Source of the DNA: Fasciolopsis buskii
Taxonomy: Eukaryota > Platyhelminthes > Trematoda > Plagiorchiida > Fasciolidae
DNA: 64,000 bases
Assembly: GCA_008360955.1 (NCBI GenBank)
Contig: LUCM01004940.1
Span: forward strand, 182,277 to 246,276
Reading direction: 5' to 3'
The notes beneath the pieces were generated by a model that did not search any database, was not told where the DNA came from, and worked only from the letters and a program-made list of their open reading frames with translations. Shown in pieces: positions 53,301-64,000 of the stretch (position 1 is its first letter; every line of letters begins with the position of its first letter). A program made the translations under genes and the position numbers.

Positions 53301-55083
53301 ATGAACTAGCCATGGAACAGAGTAACAAACGAAATTCGGAAGAACGTAGGCTTACCAGCACTCTGCTGAACAAGTCAATCGAACTCAGTGATCCCGAACC
53401 TCATTCGAACGACCGGAGGAAAGGAGTGGAAAATTGAAGTCCTTTTGGATTTATCTCATGGCTAAATACTGCTTTGAATCACAAAAGTAACCCAAACATG
53501 TAAAAAGTATGAATGAAAGATTTCCAATGGCAGCCAGTTGCAGTTAAGAACTGTTAAAATTCCAGCGTGCAACATTAATTAGTCATTCTCTAACTCTTGA
53601 TAAAAGTTGGATATTATGCTGGTAATTCGAAAATGCCAGGTGCTCATCAAATTAAATTGTTAATGTTCCTGTCTAGTGTTTCTGGCAAGTAAACTAAATA
53701 CAGTGGACTATGCAACTCACGTACGCATCATAATTCGCTTCTGATATTCACCATTCTTCAGTGGACTTCATCCGGTTACCTGCGTTTTCTCATGTGATTT
53801 CGCGGCTAAATGATAAAAGCTTTCGTGTATCATCGTTGTCACGATCATCACATGCCAGGACAAGAGAAATGCTGCATAAGCTTCTATTTCGGAAACAATT
53901 GCACAAACGCTTGATAAACTGTTTTATTTTTTTCTGGATGTCTGTTACCCTGGTTAACATCAGCCATATGGTGAACGATCGCTATTGATCTGTAGTTTGT
54001 TTGGGTTGGCTTTTACCTGAAAAGTCACGTGTCTTCAAGACGAACTTAGATACGAATTTGGATTGAACGTGTCAGCACCTGATTAGACGATTTACAGGAT
54101 TACTGTAGTCCCGTCCCATCAGTTCTCAATTCTAGCAGCTTCTAGCTCGAAGTGTTTCAAGATTCCAACTTCAAAAAGCCTGATTAGTTGTGCACTGCCG
54201 CAAGAATAGTAGAGCGAGTAATTAAAAGTATGATGCCATCCAAGAATACAACAAGAGACAGGCATTTTGCTACACATGCGTGGGCGGATCATTGAGTAGA
54301 AACGTATGCTCCAGTAGCAATCGATGTGGTTTTTAGAAAAAAAACGGCGAGTTGAGTGATCATGACGCATGATGACGAGAACTGAACTCTTGCTACTTGC
54401 ACTGATCAGATGCGCTGCCCTAAGATCCATATACATAATTTATAACTGCATGGACGTTTTGCTGAACGTATCGAGCATTCGGTCCACACATTCAGAGCCG
54501 TTGGAGATTATTCACTAGAACACTACAGTAAATGTCGAAATGCTAAAAAACCAGGCAGCTTAGTTTTAAAATTTAATTTCCACCCAGAAATTCAAGTTAA
54601 AGCTTTAAGATTTAGCCATTTGGAATTCCGTTCCTCACGAGGAATGGATCAAACCATTCATTCGACCCATCCCGGAGATAACACTTTGGCGTGTAGCTCG
54701 TAATTTTCCTACATTTCATTAACCTAATTGTCTGGAATCGGAAAAAGCATAAAGTGTCGGATCCGGATATCGAGAGGTAGATAGGCAGTTATATCCAGAA
54801 GGAATTCTAAAGCTTTATCGACCACCAAAATCTTGATTGCTCATAGTGTTGCTTGCATGTTTCTTTGCTAAATACGTACTAGATGAAAGGCTGATAGTAA
54901 AACCGTCAATGAAAACAAAAGTGAGTCGCCGAAAAGGCCATCAACCAAATATGCATCGCATGGTTTGACAAACGAATGTTATACAGATAAGTAATATATT
55001 CAGAATTTCAAAACCCTCGCCTGATACGGGCTGATGTCATCCAAAAGGCAAAAAACATAAAGTACTACTGTTGTGTGGCATAA
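50398..55083. other. no gene recognised
   Basis: The T-rich stretch 50400-50620 gives a hydrophobic 80-codon frame through composition alone. A 105-codon minus-strand frame (54119-54436) has no recognised domain. Near 53340 on the minus strand, GCTG/GTAAGCC is a good 5' splice-site match, but no convincing exon precedes it. A GCTGTTTTAAACAGTC hairpin near 52225 resembles an anticodon arm but has no tRNA context. Confidence 0.4.
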
Positions 55084-55128
55084 ATATGTATGTATATATA
55101 TATACATATATATATAAAGATATATATA
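55084..55128. repeat. compound AT-rich microsatellite
   Basis: TATG and TA units expanded in an imperfect array (TATGTATGTATATATA and so on), partly self-complementary. Confidence 0.8.
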
Positions 55129-57742
55129 GGGCTTGAAGAATGCACATTAAGGATTACCTTTGATGAGGTTACAGACACTGGTGAGGTGTTCCTATAATTT
55201 ATCAGTGATCAATGGGGCTGCCTGATAGTCCATTTGTTGTACAGATCTCATCCGATTGTACTCACGTGAATCAGCTAAAATTCCTTCGACAAATTGTCCA
55301 TGAGCCTGCATCATGTTATGATTAGTTGAAGGTTTCCCTTACTTGTGCAGTTGACACAGCTTTATGGCTTCAGTTGATCACAATGAACTGACACAAATAG
55401 CGCGCAACACTATTTTTTGTTCAATTTCAGTACGAAACAGTTCTTCCCCTTGCATCTTTCTCCCATTTGATCCGGTGTGACTTTATTCAGCATTGTCGTT
55501 TTTACACTCATATCCTGATCGTATAAATTGCCAGTCAGTCGAACTGGAACACTTGGTGAAAGCAGACTCATACGTCCCTAAGGGACAGTTTCAAATCTTA
55601 GGCTCGCGAATTTCAGGTGCAATTAGTCTTGAACGAATCACCATAGAAAACAACATAACACGCTGGGAACCTGGATAGCATTTTCAAGAGACAAGACAAC
55701 TTGTGGCGAAAAAAATCAGTTGTTAAATTTATCGGAGTGGTAAAAATCGAGGTAACTTTTGCTTCGAGCGGAAAATAATGACTTCAAAAATCTACTGGTG
55801 AAAAGTTCAGTTATCATACCAAAAAACTGAATTAGTACACAATGCAACACCTCATGTTTGGTTGCCAGATTAGGCAAATTGTTGTGGATGCCTAATTGTG
55901 TCCTTGAAAACATTCTGTGTAGTTGTAAAGTAAGACTAAACATTAACGATCTTTTGGCGGTACTCGCGGTCAGGCAAACTCATTATATTTTGAGACATCC
56001 AGTAAAAAAATCTACTGCGTCAGTGTTTACTCAGAATAACATCGAATAGTTTGAATTCCCCGTTAGTGCAGGATTGAGTGGCAGCTAAAGCTGACTGAGA
56101 TCCTTATGTTTGCTGCTTATGCGTTGTCCTGGTTGGTCAACTGAGACAATGTATAATTCTGTGCATACGTCACTTCGGTTTGATTATTGCTGGTGTGATA
56201 GATTTACAGACTGGAGGAATTAGATGTATCTTGGTCGCTACGACTGGGAGATAGTAGAAGACAATTGATGCTTCCAGCACTGTCCAAAAAGGGGACATTG
56301 TAGTAGGTACTCAAATTCCCTGTTTGAAGTGTGCGTTAGACTTTAACAGGTCAGGGTGGAATGGTCCAGTATCGTGCGTATAATAAATACTGAAGGATGA
56401 TCAGTTTTGAAGTGAACTGGAGAACCCCAGCGATGTAGCGGATTGACAACGACTACTGTGGTTTCCTGAACAAAGTAGGAACAGATTTTCCATGATCCCC
56501 ATTTAGGAGCAGAAATTTACAACGTCAGGTATCGCCGTCCCCATTATCATTAAATCAAGACTCTTTCATCACCCATATAAGGCCAGTAATGAAATTCACG
56601 TGAATCCTTATATTTTGGTGATTTCGGTCGGTTTTAGAGTTCTGAGGTAATAACGTTTGACTCTGTAAATTGCCCTACTAAAATAAATGAACAAATTAGT
56701 AAACCACTGTAACGTAGCGTTGTGAACTTTCAGTGTAGTTTAGTGCTACAGGATTGCATTGTTGTTTGTTCCTGCACTAAAATGTCTGCTGAATTCCACC
56801 GACTGAAGCTTTACTCTGTAAAACGTGGTCGTACTCAAACCGCTTCAGTTTTGCATCCAACTAGAGGTGGTACTGAAAGAAGCCAGAAGCAAAACAGAGC
56901 ATGCATACTAGCGGCAAATAACGAACTGGATGAAAATATGCTACAGTTATTTTACTTGATGCAACTGCTATTGGGCTTTTATATGGCATGAAAGTTTAGT
57001 ACTTTATTGTACCTGTCCTTGTTATTGCATTAAATCTGTCCGCAGTAAGTGGGAGCCAGTTGTTTTTTCGTCAACCTAAACTACTATGTATCATACGGTA
57101 AGCTTTGTGGGAATGTGTTGAAATACGGTCACGAAACATCAATGTACATCGCCTAATCATGTGGCAATAGGCGGTTCTTGAAATCTAAGCTGCACATGTA
57201 CACTTAAACGGCAGTTAAAGCAGCGATCAAGCAAACTAACCGATAGAACATGAATCACAATAAAACTGCCTAATTTAGTCGAGAAAAGTCAAATGGGACT
57301 AATCGTTGTTCACCTAGAACATCACCAAAAACATTTTGCTTTTACATGTCCCAATGATAGGATCCGGTGAGAACCGATCCAACGACAATTTGCTGCGGCT
57401 TGCCATGTGTCATAGAACTACTTTTCTTCCCTGATAGTGTCAAAAAATCATACATTGATGGTGTCTTGAGTTTTTTCATTTATTTGACAGTGTTCACACT
57501 AAATGGTACTCAAAGGTAAGAAAACGGTTAAGGACTGGGGAAAAATGAAAACATGAAAATTCTATCCACAATATAGGGGGCGTAGATATTATTTTTGGTT
57601 CGTTATCGCAGGCACAGAAGTGTCATAAGAAACCCAATGGCTTAATCAGGATGTCAACGTCTGTATAAATTGAGGAATGCCCGGCAAACTTTAAAAAAAT
57701 CGGAATGATTCTGACGATAGTTGGGGCTCGCAATTTTAGCTC
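55129..57742. other. no gene recognised
   Basis: Frames at 55493-55678 (+, 61 codons) and 56722-56991 (+, 89 codons) are open and compositionally plausible. The first is preceded by an acceptor-like TTTATTCAG. No domain is recognised and neither is called. No repeat family or RNA gene is seen. Confidence 0.4.
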
Positions 57743-57784
57743 GACCAGGTGAACGACCTGGACTCAGCTGGGTTCACCTGGGTC
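57743..57784. other. stem-loop, 12-bp stem
   Basis: GACCAGGTGAAC (57743-57754) pairs with GTTCACCTGGGTC (57772-57784) apart from one bulged G, closing a 17-nt loop. The hairpin sits in a short GC-richer patch (57720-57900) that otherwise shows no gene. No T-run follows and no RNA family is recognised. A stem this long is only mildly unexpected in 64 kb. Confidence 0.5.
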
Positions 57785-59570
57785 AAAGGACATTAAACCG
57801 GAAGAGCCGGTGCAAGTGGGGTGCTAATGAACGATGCTAGATCGCTCGAGCACTTCCAGGACAGCGCTGTTTATTAGTGCGTGCAGAGATTATAATGTAA
57901 GCAAACTTCATCAGGACCATACGGCTATTGTAACTCAGATCAGCCGTTCTATTCCACTATCTTAACTGAAAGGGACAGAATTCAGTCCAAGAGAGAGCTG
58001 AAGCTACCACTTCCAGTAGTGTCCCGGAAGATGCATTTCCAAGGAACATCACATTGGTCGCTTAAACTCCACAAAACCAAAATAAAATGCAAGTTCGAAA
58101 GGGTTCTCCAAATTTCTGCAACAGAACCAATGCAGACGATTAAATCTTTGTTCTCAAGACCAGTAGTGCCAATCAGATTTTTATTCCACCGATTAGTAAG
58201 TCATTGAGAATAGACTTTTCACGGTCCCAGTTTAAATATACTGTTTTTCTTCCGGCTATAACTTTTTTTATAATAAACGATTCATTATGAAACATCAGCT
58301 CATCATCAGGAAGAAAACTACAGTTGGACCATTATCGTTAGGACATTACTTCCTGTATTCAGAACCTATTGGATAACAGGCTGAGCTTATTCTTTCATCG
58401 TTGTACTGCAGTACTGAGCAAATACAAATGCACGTAGACATGCGGACACTGCAGACAAGAACCGTCTTGTGGAAAACCTTAAATAATTGCTCCGCGTGGA
58501 ACTTGTTTACGTTGACTTACGAACCGCAATTACCAGCGCACACAAACTGAAAATGGTTCTTGAACCAGGGAGAACAATATACCCGTATCGTCTGTCAACC
58601 CGTCATAAAGGACAGTATTCTGTCAACAAGCAATTTCCGTGTGCATGAAAACAATTGACATGAAACAACAAGCAAAAATTGAGGCTTTTGGTGATTTGGA
58701 ACCTGACCCTTCTAGTCCGTAATGCAGAAGAGAAAGAATTCTAGTTTTTTTTGATTTGTGCATGCTTTATTTTGGCAGCAAACGGATGAATCAATGCGGG
58801 ATGGTGGCACGAGGCTCTTAGTTTTCCGATTTACTACAATGCAGGTCGGGAAATCCGGTTTCATAAGTCAGCTTCTCCATACATGTTGATCCGGTGTTAA
58901 GCCACATTACACGTGGAATCAAAAAATTTCCGGTGTTTCATTTAGTTTTCTTAGGTAGCTGAATTATGTGGCGGTGTTTAAAATAAAATGATTGAAACGT
59001 TTCAGAGGTTTCTTTTCAGAAATAAACTTAGATGAGGTCAAGGTTGTTGGGATTAACGCATTCTAATGACCCAGGATCTTCAAGCGGGTCCCTCCTTTGG
59101 TAGACGTTGATCACCAGTTAGCAATCTCTAGCTCGTTTGAAAAATGTAGGTTCTTTAAAAACCAATATTGCAAACGGACAATTGGCATGAGAGTAAATTC
59201 GATCCAGAGCTACAGGCTCGGTAAATCCAGGTGCTTTTCTTTACATCCCGATTACGTTCGCATAAAATCAGTTGCAGGGCCAAAAACCGAGTGATATCGG
59301 CTAGGAAGCGACACCAAGAGATTAAGGAAAACATAGTCCAGACGTTGTTAATCTATTTTCAAAATAGCGAAAGTAGACCGAAATAAATGAAAATTAGGTA
59401 GACCGAGAAACGTCTGTTGTTCAGCAAGATTACTACATGTTAGGTATGCTCAATGTGACTTTTTCTCCTCGGTTTTTAAAGCCTTTCAGCCTAACTTAAA
59501 TTTCTTTCCTATTGTACACCTTTTTTGGACGATAGACCAGTGGATGCATTCATTGGGGAAATGATCGAAG
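57785..59570. other. no gene recognised
   Basis: The left end is GC-richer than average (to about 57900). One 62-codon frame (58019-58207, +) is unassigned. Nothing else stands out. Confidence 0.45.
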
Positions 59571-59634
59571 GTGAGAGGATTCGAACTCGCAGGTTTCATC
59601 TTCCAAGGCCAAGGCGTTGACCGTTTCATCACCA
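59571..59634 (-). repeat. tRNA-derived SINE head
   Basis: On the minus strand TGGTGATGAAACGGT is a good RNA polymerase III A-box match. GAGTTCGAATCC, about 31 nt downstream, is a very good B box. The segment between includes GCCTTGGCCTTGGAAG at the anticodon position. The flanking TGG...CTCACC gives only a short possible acceptor pairing, so this is not a complete tRNA. Old tRNA-derived SINEs keep exactly such an A/B-box head. The body would extend to lower coordinates (about 59460-59570), where I recognise no family. Confidence 0.5.
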
Positions 59635-61213
59635 TTCGGAAATCGGTCTCTTGAAGGAGGTTCGGTCATAATTATTGGCTCATCCGTTATACACTGAACG
59701 CTTTGGTCCTCGCCTTATTCTACTTCAAAGATTTAGGACCTACCTGATTGCGAATTTAGTACCATCTGACAGTAGAATATGCCGCATCATTCGAGTGTCC
59801 TCTAGTTCCTCATCACAGACTCTCCCTATCAGTTAGCCTTCACTCCTTTTGGCCTTTAGTGAATCGTTCGCCAAGCTTGAAAAGCAAACTTCCCGGCAGC
59901 CTGTCTACACCGCAATCGAGTTAGCAACTGATGCACCGAGATTTCCCAACCAACCTGTCGTGTATCTTCTATTATTCCCGTTTTATGGCGACCCAGGAAA
60001 GGCTGACCAAGGTCAATGACGACAGCTGCCAATAGCAAACTTACCTCTAACTGGGTACGTAGACGTGCTGACTGGTGAACCAACGAACCGTTCGTGGGTC
60101 ACTACTTCACGAAGCGAATTAAGAACATTCAACGCTGGAAAAATCTACTCGTTGTGGCTAACAAGGAATGAATGGAGGTAACGATAGGAGAACAAATAGG
60201 AAATATCTACGTGACATCCTTCATTCGAAAAAAATTGTGATTATATTATTAAATGTAAAATTATACCATACAATCCGGCCACCTTGTGGTAGTTGGCCTG
60301 AAAATCAATTTTACCGCAAGATTGGCAGCTGGATTGAAAACTATCGATTGCCTTGTTGAACAATGCTTATTTACTTCTGTCATACTCCCAAATGCAATAA
60401 AGTGTTTATACATTTATTCACGAATGAATCTTGGACAGAAATTTCTCCTCTAGTTCCAGAATATACTACGAAGTTTCTGAACGATGTCTCGCTGAAGAAT
60501 ACATCCATTCTAGAAATTCCACATCAAACTACCAACAATCTCAGCGTATCGATTTGTGAACCCTAGACTCAAGCCATCAAAGGTTGAATCGATCGCTCTA
60601 TTTGCTTAGGCAGTATGGCATGCAGTAAGTTAAAGAAAAAAAACAAAAAACGTGGTTACTACTCAAGAGGTTTCATTGAATTCGGTCCTCGTTTGTGTGT
60701 GAAATCCATAACAGTTGAATCCATTACGAATAGATGTGAGTCACAGGATCAGAGTGAAAATGCAGCTGAAACCAAGTAACAGTAACACACCATACCTGAG
60801 AGCGACAGAAGATAAGTAAGGGAACGGCGGATCCAGAAATGCAAACTTGGTGAGTTGGTACAGCTTGCTCTATTGGTGAATGAAGTGTACTACACGGAGT
60901 TGGAGCCGGAATATCAGCAGCCATGCCAACATCACGCAAAAAGGCAGAAAATAAGGAGATAAGGGTGACTAGCTCTGGTCCTTCGATGTTTAGTTGACAT
61001 TTACAACTATTCTGTTTTCGAAAAACCGGTGATTAGTTTTGTGTTGACTGACTTAAGTTGATGAATATGGAAGTCCTGCATAATGAAACCTGATCCTGGC
61101 GCGTCTAGGCACCGGTTATCGTTCACAGCCTCTAACCAATAGGCACGATTTGCTAGAGATTTGCAACTAAGATGGGCCTGAGAACCTTTCATAAAAATAA
61201 TCCCTCTCTGTGT

Positions 61214-61218
<5 letters not shown>
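59635..61218. other. no firm gene; GC-richer patch at 59850-60110
   Basis: A minus-strand frame of 75 codons (59856-60083, with VVIDLGQPFLGRHKTGIIED) lies in a GC-richer patch just upstream of the SINE-like head on the same strand. It may be part of a larger repeated element or a coding relic. No family is recognised. Plus-strand frames at 60168-60359 and 60363-60566 are unassigned. Confidence 0.35.

Positions 61219-61249
<31 letters not shown>
61219..61249. repeat. AT dinucleotide array, about 15 units
   Basis: About 15 uninterrupted AT units, the longest perfect microsatellite in the window and likely length-polymorphic. No gene is nearby. Confidence 0.9.
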
Positions 61250-61253
<4 letters not shown>

Positions 61254-63679
61254 CGATTATCCTCGTTTTGAGGTCAATCTGCGATTCGTTGCAGATTCAG
61301 AAAACGAAGGCAGGGCCCTGTGGTGAGGTTTCCAACAGTAAAATCATAGAGTGAAAATATGGTAAATGCACCTTGAAACCGGATTTTCATTCGGAAACTA
61401 GTCCATATTCGAGGTGATATCTCGACTCATTAAGGGTTTCTTGGAGGACCTTACATATCGTTTTCAGTCATTAGTGATTGCATTTTCATTGTTCTATTTA
61501 TTTTCCTGCTGACTGTTTTACACACACCAGTGAATGTAATTCTAGTTATAACGTTTCTTTTATCACGTGCTGGAGCATGTATTTCTTATTCTCCCATTTA
61601 CCGCCATTAGCGGAAACAATCCAAACACGGAAACGAGCCCAACGTTTTGTAAGAAAAAGCTACCCTTCAACGGAGACGGGAAACGATGTGTACATATTGC
61701 TTTTGAAAAAAATATTTAGATGTTAACGTTAGGGTTGCATAAACTTTAATAGAATCATGAAGATCTCAGATTCCCTTCCGACCGCGAACACGATTTGAGG
61801 ATAATCTTTAGGGGTGATGGTCTTGCAGTTCTACCTGTATTTAAGAAACTCTATGTAATAATATTCCCTTCAAATGGACTTACGAACACGTGATCATATC
61901 GCCTGAAATTTCAGGTGAATATCAAAAGGTCTTTGGGTAGAAGAGACCATGCGAAGGCAACTCTTTAGATGTGAAACGCATTTAAAAACCTTCGTATTTA
62001 ATCAGACCTGTCCAGCAAGTGTAAGCGGTAACCTGCCCTCCCCTATAGTCATCATGCGAAATGGTTTATCAATTCCGAGCAAGTAGGTAGACAGGTTCCT
62101 GCTTAACCACAGGTTAAACACAGCCGGAATTCTCTCATGTACTAGAGTATGAGGTGCGTTTGGTAGGTGAACATGGAAATTGATAATTTCTGCCAACATG
62201 TGAACGTTTCTCCTAACCTACCTCGAGTGCTAAATTGGTTTGAAATATTGTTAAACTACGACCGGAGGCATTCAAGACGACCAACTCGCCTTTTTCTTTC
62301 AACATTAGGTTCACAGCGAAGATCGCCTGAAAATAAACGAATGATGCGAGATGCAGAGGAAATAGTGGGAAAATGAACATTGCTTCCATAACATTTCCAC
62401 TGTGACTTCATCATCATCTGAATGCTGAATCCACCCAACCCATCTTTCACCATTCGTTTACACCTCGATTTTGCCGGGAACCTTCAATCAGAAGGCTGTG
62501 GATAGCCGTCATCATGAGCCCAGTTCAACCTAGTGCATTTACCTGATCAGGTGAAAATTGTGCCCCACAGTTGAGGATGACAACCGAAGAAATATCAATC
62601 AGTAGTTCCACTCCTCCCAGGGTCAAACTTTGGATGCAGTGATGTGTCTGCACCAATGATGAAATCTAATGAGAGCAAAATCGTGCCCGGTAAGTCCCGA
62701 ATGCAAGGTTCCCTGGGGTACCTGAGATTTGTGCCCTGCAAGTGGAATCTGAGGTCATTGTGTGAGACGGACCAAAATATCAAATCACAGGGTTTTTCGG
62801 ATTCAACTAATTCCCTTTAAATTTGTTCATGATGACGCAACACTGACTTCATTGTCGATTTTGTATGCAGCAATTAAACATGGTCAGCATCTTGGGCTAT
62901 TCATCATTAGTAGAAAAATTGAATATCTTCCCCGCACTCCATTTTGCAGACCCGTTTGGCGAAGGTGCAATGGTGACAGGAGAAAAATAACGCATTTAGG
63001 CTGGAGTGCCCGTATGTGAAGCCAACTTATGGAAACGTCGGAGCAGGTCCCTATCTGTGGCCATTATCGTCAGCTGTCCAGTTCATGTAAAATGCCCGGC
63101 CCGGCAAAACATTTCATTGCTGATCACAACGACTAGAGCAGCATTCCCAGGATAACAACCTGTTCAGTGCCCCTAGTCACGACCTGCTTCCCATTTTAGC
63201 AAGGTACAAAGATGCTTCTGCAGCCTTTTAAAAGTGTAGATGTAGCTTGATCATTTAACGGCATAATAAACACCGTCTTGAAAACCACATACTGTGTCAA
63301 TTGAAACGAAAAACTGGTTTCAAAAATGACTTGACTATCCTGCAAACATTTAGATCACTTCTGGGAGTTAGGAAATTTAACTGACAGATAACGCAGCCCG
63401 ACATACATTGGATACAATTAACATTCTGCCTCAGAATGCCTCTCACTTGAAGGTCGTACGAATACATATTGTGATTCAGAATTTTCTAAATTGCATCAGT
63501 ACAAGACTTATCTAACTAGAGAAATTCAGTTTTCCCCTATTCCCCCAGCTTACCACATTTTCGAATTATCCAGAACGTTCACTTTTACTTATGCCCGTAA
63601 CATCGGCATGATGCATCTAGTTTCCAAATAATTTTGGTAGCCATCTTACACAAAGAGACCGCTCCTTGACGTGATGTGA
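61250..63679. other. no gene recognised
   Basis: All open frames are 85 codons or shorter and occur on both strands over the same DNA (for example 62167-62376 plus and 62256-62453 minus). The stretch 62470-62790 and the segment around 63040-63200 are GC-richer and may be old repeats, but no motif identifies them. Confidence 0.4.
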
Positions 63680-63964
63680 CAGCTTGAGTGCCTCTACGAC
63701 CGAGCGAACTACGCAGGATGCCTTATCTCAACTCGAAGATCCAATCACGCCTGGAAAGTCGATGAGCATAGGCCTAACGAAATAGTCTCCTGGTCTTCCC
63801 TGTCGGAAGTTGCTCTGAGGTGGCGCCTCAGTCCGAAAAGCGAGTGGAAGAATAATCTACCCAATCAGATGGGTTTCTACTCGGCCCCACCCGGCTGTCT
63901 TAAGGTCAGGTTTTCGTTAGAACCAAAGGCTTTGGTTGAGAACCCAAATCGTTCCTCGGCTTAG
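63680..63964 (+). other. GC-rich edge patch with a 94-codon open frame
   Basis: After a TGA at 63677-63679, one plus-strand frame is open for 94 codons to a TAG at 63962-63964, with no early ATG. The DNA is distinctly richer in GC and CG than the previous kilobases. The peptide includes EVALRWRLSPKSEWKNNLP and GFYSAPPGCLKVRFSLEPKA, with no domain I recognise. The patch runs to the window edge, so it may be one end of an exon or of a retroelement (for example the untranslated end of a LINE on the minus strand). I cannot tell which from this sequence. Confidence 0.25.
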
Positions 63965-64000
63965 TGACTGTACTCCCTGGCAGTACCCCTCCATCAGTTC

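Overview
This is a 64 kb stretch of eukaryotic, moderately AT-rich DNA. It has no operon-like gene packing, and nearly every open frame is under about 110 codons. The best clue to the host is a decayed non-LTR retrotransposon at about 11.5-12.1 kb. Its reverse-transcriptase C-terminus (motifs PVYCAAVQPVLLHG, RRLEVFDHRCI, LRWLGHV, AKNREQCRSSCHFLA) matches the RTE-like LINE tails I know from flatworm, especially trematode, genomes. Several tRNA-headed, SINE-like relics also fit a parasitic flatworm. The species assignment is inference, not proof.

Layout: 1-11.5 kb is mostly unassigned DNA, with one open frame behind a splice-acceptor-like sequence (5305-5688, +) and one well-folded tRNA-like sequence (5848-5919, -). 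The LINE relic follows. From 12.1 to 46 kb the window is almost featureless. It holds a SINE-like head at 22.9 kb, a possible signal-anchor first exon at 25.2 kb, a possible internal exon at 31.2 kb, and short microsatellites. At 46.45-47.66 kb lies the most striking structure: a near-perfect inverted duplication with arms of 532 and 545 bp (three substitutions and one 13-nt indel) around a unique 128-bp spacer. From 47.7 to 64 kb the DNA is again mostly unassigned, with a possible exon at 50.2 kb, a stem-loop at 57.7 kb, a SINE-like tRNA head at 59.6 kb, long AT arrays at 55.1 and 61.2 kb, and a GC-richer patch at the right edge.

Coding content: at roughly 60% AT, stops should occur about every 16 codons. 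On both strands that predicts on the order of 150 open frames of 60 codons or more by chance in 64 kb, about what is present. Open-frame length alone is therefore no evidence for genes here. The candidate exons below rest on splice-like borders and composition and are given low confidence. I recognise no complete host gene, rRNA, CRISPR array or prokaryotic signal. The window is best read as intergenic or long-intron DNA with old transposon debris and one young palindrome.
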